DNA of 64,000 nucleotides from Olsenella sp. An188 (GTDB lineage: Bacteria > Actinomycetota > Coriobacteriia > Coriobacteriales > Atopobiaceae): positions 62,001 to 126,000 of the forward strand of contig NZ_NFKF01000001.1 of assembly GCF_002160255.1 (NCBI RefSeq), written 5' to 3'. This document shows positions 16,871 to 25,270 of this stretch, one piece after another. The notes under the pieces were generated by a model. It did not search any database. It was given only the letters and a program-made list of their open reading frames with translations, and was not told the origin of the DNA. Position numbers and translations under genes: made by a program. The stretch's first letter is position 1. Each line of letters opens with the position of its first letter.

Positions 16871-19630
16871 ATGGCAGAAAAGCACGTATACCGCTTCGGC
16901 TTCGACGCCAACGGCAACAACGTGACCGAGGTCGCCGGCGAGTCCGTCGACCAGGCCAAGTGGATCACGGGCGGCAAGGGCGCCAACCTCGCCGAGATGG
17001 CCAACATCGGCCTGCCCGTCCCTCCCGGCTTCACCATCACGTGCCAGACCTGCGTCGCCTACTCCAGCGCCGGCAACGTGTGGCCTGAGGGCGTCCTCGA
17101 CGAGATCGACGAGTACCGCAAGGACCTCGAGGAGCGCATGGGCAAGAAGCTCGGCGACTCCGAGGACCCGCTGCTCGTCTCCGTGCGCTCCGGCGCCCCG
17201 TTCTCCATGCCCGGCATGATGGACACCGTCCTCAACCTCGGCCTGAACGACGACTCCGTCCAGGGCCTCATCAAGCAGACCGAGAACCCGCGCTTCGCCT
17301 ACGACTCCTACCGCCGCTTCATCCAGATGTTCTCCGACGTCGTCATGGGCGTCTCCGGCCAGCTCTTCGAGGACGCCATCTCCGCCAAGAAGGCCGAGAA
17401 GGGCGTCAAGCTCGACACCGAGCTGGACGCCGACGACCTCAAGGACCTCGTCGAGACCTTCAAGAAGATCTTCGCCGACAACGTCGACACCGAGAAGTAC
17501 CCCGAGGTCGTCGTTGACGGCAAGGTCGCCTTCCCGCACGACCCGCTGCTCCAGCTGCGCCTGGCCGAGCAGGCCGTCTTCGGCTCCTGGAACACTGACC
17601 GCGCCATCCTCTACCGCAAGCAGAACAAGATCCCCGACGAGCTCGGCACGGCCGTGAACGTCCAGGTCATGGCCTTCGGCAACAAGGGCAACACCTCCGC
17701 CACCGGCGTCGCCTTCACGCGCAACCCCGCCGACGGCACCAACGAGCGCTACGGCGACTTCCTCGTCAACGCCCAGGGCGAGGACGTCGTGGCCGGCATC
17801 CGCAACACCGAGCCGATCGCCGACCTGCCCAAGGTCCCCGGCCTCGAGGAGGCGGGCAAGGAGCTCTTCCACGTCTTCGAGATCCTCGAGGACCACTACG
17901 CCGACATGATGGACCTCGAGTTCACCATCGAGCAGGGCAAGCTCTGGATGCTCCAGACCCGCGTGGGCAAGCGCACGGCGCTGTCCGCCCTGAAGGTCGC
18001 CATCCAGATGTACAACGAGGGCCGCATCACCAAGGAGCAGGCCGTCTCCCGCGTTGCCCCCGAGCAGCTCGACCAGCTCCTGCACCCGCAGTTCGACACC
18101 TCCGTCAAGTACGAGGTGCTCGCCAAGGGCCTCAACGCCTCCCCGGGCGCGGCCGTGGGCGCCGTGGTCTTCTCCTCCGCAGACGCCGAGGCCTACGCCG
18201 AGGCCGGCAAGCCCTGCATCCTGGTCCGCTGGGAGACCACGCCCGACGACCTGCACGGCATGGTCGCGGCCGAGGGCATTCTGACCTCCCACGGCGGCAA
18301 GACCTCGCATGCCGCCGTCATCGCCCGCGGCATGGGCGCGCCGTGCGTCTGCGGCGTCGACGCCCTGCAGATCGACGCGGTCAACAAGGTCTGCGCCGTC
18401 GCCGGCACCGACGTCGTGCTCCACGAGGGCGACATCATCTCCATCGACGGCACCACCGGCGACGTCATCCTCGGCGAGGTGCCCCTGGTTCGCCCCGAGC
18501 TCGGCGGCGACCTCCAGACCATCCTCGAGTGGGCCGACGAGATTCGCCTCGACGCCGACCGCGGTCGCGTGATCGGCGTGCGCGCCAACGCCGACAACCC
18601 CGCCGACGCCCAGCTCTCCAAGGACAACGGCGCCTCCGGCATCGGCCTGTGCCGCACCGAACACATGTTCCTCGGTGAGCGCAAGCAGCTCATCCAGAAC
18701 TTCATCCTCGCCGACGACGATGCCGTCAAGGCCGACGCCGTCGAGAAGCTCGGCGCGGCCCAGAAGGGCGACTTCCTCGAGATGTTCAAGGCCATGGACG
18801 GCATGCCCGTCATCGTGCGCCTGCTCGATCCGCCCCTGCACGAGTTCCTCGAGTCCCCGCGCGACCTCGACGTCGAGATCGCCAAGGACGAGGCCGCCGG
18901 CGCCGACGTCGCCGAGAAGAAGGCCCTTCTCGCCAAGCTCGACTCCTTCCAGGAGGCCAACCCGATGCTCGGCCTGCGTGGCTGCCGCCTCGGCCTGGTC
19001 TACCCCGAGCTCAACGTCATGCAGGTGAAGGCCATCGCCTCCGCCACCGCCGAGCTCAAGAAGCAGGGCCTCGACCCCAAGCCGGAGATCATGATTCCGC
19101 TCGTGGCCTTCGAGGAGGAGCTCGCCCTCGTCCGCGAGACCGTCGAGGAGAACATCAAGGCCACGGCCGAGGAGTACGGCGTCGAGCTCGACATCCCGGT
19201 CGGCACCATGATCGAGATTCCGCGCGCGGCCGTCATGAGCGAGGACATCGCCAAGCACGCCGACTTCTTCTCCTTCGGCACCAACGACCTCACCCAGATG
19301 GGCCTTGGCTTCTCGCGTGACGACGTCGAGGCTGCCTTCATGCCGCTCTACCTCGACAAGAAGATCGTCAAGACGAACCCGTTCGCCACGCTCGACAAGG
19401 GCGTCGCCAAGCTCGTCGAGATGGGCGTCGAGGGTGGCCACAAGGGCAACCCGGACATCGTCTGCGGCGTCTGCGGCGAGACCGGCGGCGACCCCGAGTC
19501 CATCCACATGTACTACGACCTCGGCCTCGACTACGTGTCCTGCTCGCCGTACCGCGTGCCCATCGCGCGCCTCGCGGCTGCCCAGGCCAAGATGGAGGCC
19601 AACGGCGGCGCGAAGAAGCTCGAGAAGTAG
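16871..19630 (+). CDS. ppdK: Pyruvate, phosphate dikinase
   Basis: PPDK interconverts pyruvate, ATP and phosphate with phosphoenolpyruvate, AMP and pyrophosphate; in anaerobes it often works in glycolysis or gluconeogenesis. The 919-residue protein shows the nucleotide-binding N-terminal domain (GGKGANLAEMANIGLPVPPGFTI), the swivelling phosphohistidine domain with His480 in GGKTSHAAVIARGMG, and the PEP/pyruvate TIM barrel (GLCRTEHMF, GTMIEIPRAA, FSFGTNDLTQM, VCGVCGE). The threonine before the histidine, the PSRP target in other species, is present. Regulation by a PSRP is in doubt because only half of that protein is encoded next door. Confidence 0.98.
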   Translation: MAEKHVYRFGFDANGNNVTEVAGESVDQAKWITGGKGANLAEMANIGLPVPPGFTITCQTCVAYSSAGNVWPEGVLDEIDEYRKDLEERMGKKLGDSEDPLLVSVRSGAPFSMPGMMDTVLNLGLNDDSVQGLIKQTENPRFAYDSYRRFIQMFSDVVMGVSGQLFEDAISAKKAEKGVKLDTELDADDLKDLVETFKKIFADNVDTEKYPEVVVDGKVAFPHDPLLQLRLAEQAVFGSWNTDRAILYRKQNKIPDELGTAVNVQVMAFGNKGNTSATGVAFTRNPADGTNERYGDFLVNAQGEDVVAGIRNTEPIADLPKVPGLEEAGKELFHVFEILEDHYADMMDLEFTIEQGKLWMLQTRVGKRTALSALKVAIQMYNEGRITKEQAVSRVAPEQLDQLLHPQFDTSVKYEVLAKGLNASPGAAVGAVVFSSADAEAYAEAGKPCILVRWETTPDDLHGMVAAEGILTSHGGKTSHAAVIARGMGAPCVCGVDALQIDAVNKVCAVAGTDVVLHEGDIISIDGTTGDVILGEVPLVRPELGGDLQTILEWADEIRLDADRGRVIGVRANADNPADAQLSKDNGASGIGLCRTEHMFLGERKQLIQNFILADDDAVKADAVEKLGAAQKGDFLEMFKAMDGMPVIVRLLDPPLHEFLESPRDLDVEIAKDEAAGADVAEKKALLAKLDSFQEANPMLGLRGCRLGLVYPELNVMQVKAIASATAELKKQGLDPKPEIMIPLVAFEEELALVRETVEENIKATAEEYGVELDIPVGTMIEIPRAAVMSEDIAKHADFFSFGTNDLTQMGLGFSRDDVEAAFMPLYLDKKIVKTNPFATLDKGVAKLVEMGVEGGHKGNPDIVCGVCGETGGDPESIHMYYDLGLDYVSCSPYRVPIARLAAAQAKMEANGGAKKLEK

Positions 19631-19657
19631 GGCTCTTCGAGACCAGCGTGTCATGAC

Positions 19658-19694
19658 GGGGGAGGGGCCTTGTGCCCTTCCCCCTCTTCTTTAT
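19658..19694 (+). terminator. Intrinsic terminator after ppdK
   Basis: GGGGGAGGGGC (19658-19668) pairs, with one mismatch, with GCCCTTCCCCC (19674-19684), followed by the T-rich TCTTCTTTATC. It ends 13 bases before the dgt start. Confidence 0.8.
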
Positions 19695-19706
19695 CGAGGA
19701 GTGGAC

Positions 19707-20750
19707 ATGAGGCTCAAGACCAGGGAAGACCTCGAGCGCGCCGAGCGCGAGCGACTCTCCGAGGACGCGACCTTCGCCGACGCGAGCGCGGGACGGCGCG
19801 TGCGAGAGGAGCCCGACCGCCTGCGCACCTGCTTCCAGTGCGACAGGGACCGCATCCTGCACAGCAAGAGCTTCCGCCGCCTCGCCCACAAGACCCAGGT
19901 GTTTCTCGCCCCCGAGGGGGACCACTACCGGACGCGGCTCATCCACACGCTCGAGGTCGCCCAGGTCGCCCGCTCCATCGCGCGGCCCCTGGGGCTCAAC
20001 GAGGACCTGACCGAGGCGGTTGCGCTCGGCCACGACCTCGGGCACACCCCCTTCGGGCACGTCGGGGAGCGCGCCCTCAGCCACGCCATCGCGCGCTACC
20101 GCGGGCTCGACCCGGACGACCCCGCCTCGAAGCGGCTGTTCCGCCACAACGAGCAGGGCGCCCGGATAGTGGAGCTGCTCGAGCGTGACGGTCGCGGCCT
20201 CAACCTCACGCGCGAGGTCGTCGACGGGATCCGATGCCACACCGGCTCGCTCAGGGCCGCCACGCCCGAGGGCCGCGTCGTCGCCCTCGCCGACCGGATC
20301 GCCTACGTCTGTCACGACATCGACGACGCCGAGCGGGCGGGGCTGCTCAGCGAGCGCGACCTGCCCGCAGGCCCGCGCGCGGTCCTCGGCGCGAGCTCGT
20401 CGGAGCGCATCGAGACCATGGTTCACGACGTGGTGACGAGAAGTGCCCAGAGGGGCGACGTGGGGATGTCCGAGCCGGTCTGGAGTGCCATGATGGCGAT
20501 GCGCTCGTTTCTCTTCGACAACCTCTACTCGCACGGTGACGCCAAGTGGGAGGAGCCCAAGGCGTACGCAATGCTCGAGGAGCTCTTCGACCACTTCGTG
20601 TCACACGTCGACGAGGTCCCCTCCGAGTACCGCCTCCACGACGACGCGCCCGACGTGCAGGTTGCCGACTTCGTCTCGGGGATGACGGACCGCTACGCCG
20701 TGCGTCTCTACGAGGACCTCAAGATCCCCAAGTCCTGGCGCGCCCGCTAG
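19707..20750 (+). CDS. dgt: Deoxyguanosinetriphosphate triphosphohydrolase-like protein
   Basis: An HD-domain dNTP triphosphohydrolase that would release tripolyphosphate from deoxynucleotides. The 347-residue protein has FRRLAHKTQVF, the first metal-ligand histidine in HTLEVAQVARSIAR, the HD pair in ALGHDLGHTPFGHVGE, and a further Asp in VVALADRIAYVCHDIDDA. The frame is open far upstream inside ppdK, but ATG 19707 has GAGGAG six bases before it and yields the family N-terminus. The length matches the shorter dGTPase-like subfamily (about 330-350 residues). It lies behind the ppdK terminator. True substrate preference cannot be read from sequence. Confidence 0.92.
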   Translation: MRLKTREDLERAERERLSEDATFADASAGRRVREEPDRLRTCFQCDRDRILHSKSFRRLAHKTQVFLAPEGDHYRTRLIHTLEVAQVARSIARPLGLNEDLTEAVALGHDLGHTPFGHVGERALSHAIARYRGLDPDDPASKRLFRHNEQGARIVELLERDGRGLNLTREVVDGIRCHTGSLRAATPEGRVVALADRIAYVCHDIDDAERAGLLSERDLPAGPRAVLGASSSERIETMVHDVVTRSAQRGDVGMSEPVWSAMMAMRSFLFDNLYSHGDAKWEEPKAYAMLEELFDHFVSHVDEVPSEYRLHDDAPDVQVADFVSGMTDRYAVRLYEDLKIPKSWRAR

Positions 20751-20832
20751 GGAGAACGAGCCGGACAATCCCGCCAGAAAGCTACGGGGGGTCACAAACG
20801 CGCACGTCACGACATGCGCGGCGCATTGCGGG

Positions 20833-20838
20833 TAGAAT
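20833..20838 (+). promoter_or_regulatory. -10 element before the DUF6273 gene
   Basis: TAGAAT at 20833-20838 lies 33 bases before the GTG start; no good -35 is seen at the proper distance. Its position downstream of the alternative ATG at 20814 favours the GTG start at 20871. Confidence 0.35.
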
Positions 20839-20870
20839 GTGTCTTTCCGGAGGCAACGAGGGGAGACGAC

Positions 20871-21824
20871 GTGGAGAGGCGCGGGGGCGGTTGTCTGACG
20901 GCGGTGGCCGTCGTTCTTGGGCTTGCGCTCGTCGCTCTCGGCGCGGGGCTGCTCTGGCTCGTCTCGTCCGGAGGCGCCCCCGTCCCCGCGACGATCGCGT
21001 CCGAAGGGGCCGAGGTCGAGCCGAAGCCCTTCTCGGAGTACAGCTGGGAGGAGCTCGCCGAGGTGGCGCGGCTCGTCGCCGCGGCGACGAGCGACGAGGA
21101 GGGTGCCGCCCTGGCGGAGGAGTACGGCGTCGGCGTGGGGGCCACGAGACCGCTTGCGTTCGACGACGGCCGGCAGGCGACCCTCACCGTCGTGGGGGTG
21201 CGCGCCGACGAGCGTGCGGACGGCTCGGGGGTCGCCGGCCTCACCCTCATGGCGTCCCCGATCGCGGTGCGCCCCATGAACACGACCGACACCAACGCGG
21301 GGGGCTGGGAGGCGAGCGAGCTCAGGGCGTGGCTCGATACCGAGGGCTCGGCGCTGCTGCCAGACGCCCTCGCCGACGCGGTCGTTGCCGTGAGCAAGTC
21401 GACGAACAACGCCGGCGTGAGCTCGGACGCCGCCGCGGTCACCCAGACCTCGGACCGGCTGTGGCTCTTCTCCGCCTCCGAGGTCTGCGGGGCCCCCGGC
21501 TGGTTTGCGCAGGAGTACGGCGAGGAGCCCAACGCCTACACCGGCTACGTCGACTTCTCCGTCTACGACGACATCCTCGCGGCGGAGGGGGAGCAGTACG
21601 CCTACTTCGCCGACGCCGGGGTGAGCGGCTCGTCCGACCCCGGACACGTGCTCGCGCTCGACTGGGCGGGCGCGGACGTGGCGTGGTGGTACCGAACGTC
21701 ATACCCCTACAGCTTCACGGGGGAGGATGCGAGCTACTTCTACCAGGTCATGGCAAGCGGCTACCCGTCGACGACGGCGCTCGCGAGCACGGAGGCCGGC
21801 GTCACGGTCGGGCTGTGCCTGTAA
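20871..21824 (+). CDS. Membrane-anchored DUF6273 domain protein
   Basis: A 317-residue protein with a short charged N-terminus, one membrane segment at about 9-31 (no lipobox), an acidic stalk, and an exported domain. The domain pattern (GWEASELRAWLDTEGSALLP, AVVAVSKSTNN, TSDRLWLFSASEVCG) is that of DUF6273, usually found in surface proteins of gut Firmicutes and Coriobacteriia. Function is unknown; the fold is thought to resemble sulfatase-modifying/C-type lectin-like modules. GTG 20871 is chosen because GGGGAG lies six bases upstream and a -10 element sits between it and the earlier ATG. It is a single gene between dgt and rplS. Confidence 0.7.
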   Translation: MERRGGGCLTAVAVVLGLALVALGAGLLWLVSSGGAPVPATIASEGAEVEPKPFSEYSWEELAEVARLVAAATSDEEGAALAEEYGVGVGATRPLAFDDGRQATLTVVGVRADERADGSGVAGLTLMASPIAVRPMNTTDTNAGGWEASELRAWLDTEGSALLPDALADAVVAVSKSTNNAGVSSDAAAVTQTSDRLWLFSASEVCGAPGWFAQEYGEEPNAYTGYVDFSVYDDILAAEGEQYAYFADAGVSGSSDPGHVLALDWAGADVAWWYRTSYPYSFTGEDASYFYQVMASGYPSTTALASTEAGVTVGLCL

Positions 21825-21843
21825 AAATGTGGTTGTGTGGTTC

Positions 21844-21872
21844 TTGTCCGCGCGCCCCGCGTGCCCTATAAT
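21844..21872 (+). promoter_or_regulatory. Strong promoter of rplS
   Basis: TTGTCC (21844-21849), 17 bases, then a perfect TATAAT (21867-21872). The start would be near 21879, giving a leader of about 60 bases before the rplS ATG. Confidence 0.85.
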
Positions 21873-21938
21873 CATCCGCTGTGTGTAAACCTATGTGTCG
21901 CTCACGTGCGGCGGCACCTCTAGAGACAAGGAAAGAGC

Positions 21939-22283
21939 ATGGACTACATTCGCGCAATCGAGCGCCAGCAGATCCGCGAGGACATCCCCGCCGTCCGCGT
22001 TGGCGACCACGTCAAGGTGCACTACCGCATCGTCGAGGGCGACCGCACCCGCGAGCAGGTCTTCGAGGGCGACGTCATCCGCATGAGCGGCGCCGGTGCC
22101 CGCGAGACCTTCACCGTCCGCAAGATCAGCTTCTCCGTGGGCGTCGAGCGCACCTTCCCGCTGCACAGCCCCAAGATCGCCAAGCTCGACGTCGTCCGTC
22201 ACGGTGACGTCCGTCGCGCCAAGCTCTACTACCTCCGCGACCGCGTCGGCAAGGCCGCCCGCATTCGCGAGAAGCGCGACTAG
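21939..22283 (+). CDS. rplS: 50S ribosomal protein L19
   Basis: L19 lies at the subunit interface of the ribosome. The 114-residue product has the normal length and family motifs: [59 protein letters not shown], and the basic end [22 protein letters not shown]. An AAGGAAAGAGC site precedes the ATG. In many genomes rplS directly follows trmD; here about 9.4 kb with lepB, glyQS, ppdK and dgt lie between, and rplS has its own strong promoter and terminator. Confidence 0.97.
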   Translation: MDYIRAIERQQIREDIPAVRVGDHVKVHYRIVEGDRTREQVFEGDVIRMSGAGARETFTVRKISFSVGVERTFPLHSPKIAKLDVVRHGDVRRAKLYYLRDRVGKAARIREKRD

Positions 22284-22305
22284 GCAATCGCACCACGTTT
22301 TTGTC

Positions 22306-22337
22306 GAGCCGCCCCCGCGCAGGGGGCGGCTCTCTTT
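22306..22337 (+). terminator. Intrinsic terminator after rplS
   Basis: GAGCCGCCCCC (22306-22316) pairs perfectly with GGGGGCGGCTC (22322-22332), followed by TCTTTGT. The structure ends only five bases before the rnhB ribosome binding site. Confidence 0.88.
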
Positions 22338-22351
22338 GTATGGAGGCAGCC

Positions 22352-23140
22352 ATGTCCGTCATCTCACGTCCCGCGACCGCCCGAGAGGTCGTCGGGATGC
22401 TCTCCGACGCCCCACTCGATGAGGCGCGCGAGCTCGTCGAGCGCTACCGCGAGGACCCGCGCAAGCAGGTCATGCGTGCCGTGGAGGTCGCGCGTCGCCG
22501 CATCGAGCGCGAGGAGGCCGAGCGGGACCGCGTCGAGGCGATGTACGCGCTCGAGCGCGAGCTCGGCGGGGATGGCGTCGTCGTCGGCGTGGACGAGGTC
22601 GGCCGCGGTGCGCTGGCGGGGCCGCTGACGGTTGCCGCCGTGCGGCTCCCCGCCAGCCCGATCGTCTGGGGGCTCAACGACTCCAAGCAGCTCACCCCCT
22701 CCCGACGCGAGGCCCTCGCCGCGCAGATCGCAGACGTGGCGCTCGCCATCGGCATCGCGCACGTGGAGCCCGCCTCGATCGACGCCCTCGGCATGGCGCT
22801 GTCGCTCAGGCAGGCCATGGCGCGCGCGGTGGGCGACACCGGGCTCGACCCGGACTGCGTGCTCATCGACGGCAACCCCGTCCACGCGCACCCAGCGGAG
22901 CGCTGTCTCGTAAAGGGCGACGCCCGCGTCGCCTCGATCGCCGCCGCCTCGATCGTGGCGAAGGTCACCCGAGACGCGCTCATGGTCGCCTACGACGAGG
23001 AGTACCCCGGCTACCACCTCGCGGAGTCGAAGGGATACGGGTCCGCAGAGCACATCGCCGCCATACGCGAGCGGGGGCTCACGCCCATCCACCGCGTCTC
23101 GTTCTGTGGAAACTTTCTCGAGACCGCGCGCCTGTTCTGA
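22352..23140 (+). CDS. rnhB: Ribonuclease HII
   Basis: RNase HII nicks at ribonucleotides embedded in DNA and removes RNA-DNA hybrids. The catalytic domain begins near residue 75 with VVVGVDEVGRGALAGPLTVAAV (the DE of DEVGRG are active-site acids), then LNDSKQL, LIDGN and IAAASIVAKVTRDALM. The N-terminal 70 residues are a helical extension like that of Bacillus subtilis RnhB. The length of 262 is similar to that enzyme. ATG 22352 has GGAGG five bases upstream; the open frame further upstream lies inside the rplS terminator. Confidence 0.96.
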   Translation: MSVISRPATAREVVGMLSDAPLDEARELVERYREDPRKQVMRAVEVARRRIEREEAERDRVEAMYALERELGGDGVVVGVDEVGRGALAGPLTVAAVRLPASPIVWGLNDSKQLTPSRREALAAQIADVALAIGIAHVEPASIDALGMALSLRQAMARAVGDTGLDPDCVLIDGNPVHAHPAERCLVKGDARVASIAAASIVAKVTRDALMVAYDEEYPGYHLAESKGYGSAEHIAAIRERGLTPIHRVSFCGNFLETARLF

Positions 23141-23245
23141 GCCCCCGTTTTTGACGCACCGGCCACGTCCCGCTGCGGGCGAGCCCCTTGAGCTGCGGCG
23201 CGGTATGCCGCCCGCCTTGAGGGCGAAGCTGCGCGGAAGATAGCC

Positions 23246-23274
23246 GCAAGCCAGCCGTAAGCCTCGTGCAAGCC
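23246..23274 (+). promoter_or_regulatory. Three direct repeats with 11-base period upstream of yraN-yifB-dprA
   Basis: GCAAGCC (23246-23252), GTAAGCC (23257-23263) and GCAAGCC (23268-23274) are separated by exactly four bases each (AGCC, TCGT). A degenerate fourth unit (GGAAGAT, 23235-23241) is in phase. Seven-base units repeated every helical turn resemble binding arrays of PhoB/OmpR-type regulators. The rest of the 177-base rnhB-yraN gap has no clear feature. Confidence 0.5.
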
Positions 23275-23317
23275 TCGCCTGCCATGCTCTGCTGACCACA
23301 AGGAAGTGGAGGCAGAC

Positions 23318-23770
23318 ATGGAGACGACAGTGGGAACGCAGGGTAGCTGGCAGATTGCGCCGTCCCAGGCCGAGACCTGGGGCGACCCGGGCGCGGGCGG
23401 GGCCCGCGAGCTCGGGTCGCGCGGCGAGGACGCCGCGGTGAGGTCGCTCGAGCGCCGCGGCTGGGAGGTGGTCGAGAGGAACTGGCGCTGCCAGCTCGGC
23501 GAGGTCGACATCGTGGCTCGCGACCCGGACGGGCAGCTCGCGCTCGTCGAGGTCAAGACGAGGAGCTGCCCCCAGGGGGCGCCCGACCCCATGCCTGAGC
23601 TCGCCGTCGACGACGAGAAGGCGCGCAGATACGTGAGGCTGGCGGGGGTCTACGGGCAGGCGCACCCCGAGGTCGGCTCGGTCCGCTTTGACGTCATCGC
23701 CATTACCGCGACAGGCGACGGGCACGCGCACCTGCGCCACATCAGCAACGCCTTCTGCGGGGGCATGTGA
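23318..23770 (+). CDS. UPF0102/YraN-family endonuclease-like protein
   Basis: A 150-residue protein of the YraN family, which has the fold of Holliday-junction resolvases and restriction endonucleases. The core motifs are GEDAAVRSLERRGWEVVERNW, GEVDIVARD and LALVEVKTR, the last two holding the D and E-x-K residues of the nuclease-like active site. The function is not established; linkage to DNA processing genes is frequent. ATG 23318 is chosen because GGAGG lies five bases upstream. Its stop overlaps the yifB start (TGATG), so yraN-yifB-dprA is one operon, as in many bacteria. Confidence 0.9.
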   Translation: METTVGTQGSWQIAPSQAETWGDPGAGGARELGSRGEDAAVRSLERRGWEVVERNWRCQLGEVDIVARDPDGQLALVEVKTRSCPQGAPDPMPELAVDDEKARRYVRLAGVYGQAHPEVGSVRFDVIAITATGDGHAHLRHISNAFCGGM

Positions 23771-25260
23771 TGGACGGCGGGTCCGCAGTCACGCTCGCGG
23801 CCTCGCTGCGCGGGGTCACGGCGAGCCTCGTCAACGTCGAGGTGAGCACCTCTGGGGGCATCCCGGGGCTCGACGTGGTCGGCATGCCCGACTCCGCCGT
23901 GCTCGAGGCGCGCTCGCGCGTGCGGTGCGCCCTGCGCGCCTGCGGGTTCGAGCTGCCCCGGCTCCACGTGACGATCAACCTTGCCCCCGGCGAGCGCCGA
24001 AAGACGGGCACGGGCTACGACCTCGCCATCGCCGTCGCCATCCTCGTCGCGACCGGCCAGCTCCCGCCGTCCGTCGCCGAGGGCGCCCTCTTCCTCGGGG
24101 AGCTCGCCCTCGACGGGACGGTCTGCCCCGTCAGGGGGGACATGGCCTACGCGATGCTTGCGCGCGAGAGCGACCTCACGCTCGTGACCTCTGCCGAGAG
24201 CCCCCTCGCGGGAGCCTGGGCGGAGGGTTCCAGGGCGCTCGTCGATCTCGGCGAGCTTCGTCTGGGCCTGGGGGCCCTGCCACAGCTCGGCTCCCTCGCG
24301 CCCGCCCCTGCGACGGAACCGGCGACCGAGCTCGACTTCGCCGACGTCGTCGACCAGGAGCTCGCCAAGCGCGCCATGACGATAGCGGCCGCGGGGCGAC
24401 ACGGGCTGCTCATGGTAGGCCCGCCGGGATCGGGAAAGACGATGCTCGCGCGCAGGCTGCCCACGATCTTGCCCCCGCTCAGCGAGGAGGAGCAGGCGCA
24501 GGCTCTTCTCGTCTACTCGGTCGCCGGGCAGGACGCCGGGCAGCTCGCCTGCGGCAGGAGGCCCTTTCGGGCTCCTCACCACTCCATCTCCCTCGGTGGA
24601 CTCGTCGGGGGCGGGCGACCGGTCACGCCGGGGGAGATTTCGCTCGCGCACGAGGGCGTCCTCTTCCTCGACGAGCTTCCCGAGTTCGCGCGCGGCGCGC
24701 TTCAGGCGCTCAGGCAGCCGCTCGAGGACCATGAGGTGAGGATCGTGCGCGTCGACGGGGTCCACACGTTCCCGTGCGACTTTCAGCTCGTCGCCGCGGC
24801 CAACCCCTGCCCGTGCGGCCACCTCGGCGACCCGGGGCACGAGTGCACGTGCCCGCCGGCGAAGGTCGCCGCCTACCAAAGCCGCGTCGGCGGCCCCCTC
24901 CTGGACCGCATCGACGTCGTGGTGGACGTGGCCAGGCCGTCCACCGCGAAGGTCATCCGCGGCCAGTCCGGCGTGGGGTCGAGGGAGCTCGCGGAGCAGG
25001 TCGAGGCCGCACGCGAGTTCAGGGGCTGGAGGGAGCGCCGTGACGGGCGGTCAGCGCGCGGGGCGCTCGAGTCTGCCCGCCTCGACCCGCGGGCGCAGGC
25101 GACCTTCGAGAGCCTTGCCGAGGGGCTCGCCCTCGGCGGGCGCGCCATCGTGAGGGTGAGCCGCGTCGCGCGCACCATAGCCGACCTCGCCGGACACGAG
25201 CGCGTGAGCGAGGATGACGTCGTGGAGGCGCTCGGCTTCAGGTCGCGCGGCATGGGGTAG
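23770..25260 (+). CDS. comM: YifB/ComM-family Mg chelatase-like AAA ATPase
   Basis: ComM is a hexameric helicase that promotes branch migration when incoming single-stranded DNA is integrated during transformation. The N-terminal ChlI-type domain (VEVSTSGGIPGLDVVGMPDSAVLEARSRV) is followed by an AAA+ module with Walker A VGPPGSGKTMLARRL near residue 217, and FRAPHHSISLGGLVGGG, then Walker B FLDELPEF. A cysteine cluster (CPCGHLGDPGHECTC) that may bind zinc follows, then the C-terminal lid. The 496-residue length is typical. The start overlaps the yraN stop; dprA comes ten bases later. Confidence 0.93.
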   Translation: MDGGSAVTLAASLRGVTASLVNVEVSTSGGIPGLDVVGMPDSAVLEARSRVRCALRACGFELPRLHVTINLAPGERRKTGTGYDLAIAVAILVATGQLPPSVAEGALFLGELALDGTVCPVRGDMAYAMLARESDLTLVTSAESPLAGAWAEGSRALVDLGELRLGLGALPQLGSLAPAPATEPATELDFADVVDQELAKRAMTIAAAGRHGLLMVGPPGSGKTMLARRLPTILPPLSEEEQAQALLVYSVAGQDAGQLACGRRPFRAPHHSISLGGLVGGGRPVTPGEISLAHEGVLFLDELPEFARGALQALRQPLEDHEVRIVRVDGVHTFPCDFQLVAAANPCPCGHLGDPGHECTCPPAKVAAYQSRVGGPLLDRIDVVVDVARPSTAKVIRGQSGVGSRELAEQVEAAREFRGWRERRDGRSARGALESARLDPRAQATFESLAEGLALGGRAIVRVSRVARTIADLAGHERVSEDDVVEALGFRSRGMG

Positions 25261-25270
25261 GGAGGAAGTC

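Noticed and set aside
16664-19654. Open frame of 996 codons antisense to ppdK
   Set aside because: A mirror of ppdK codon usage; the Leu/Val/Gly/Asp-rich product has no domain pattern.
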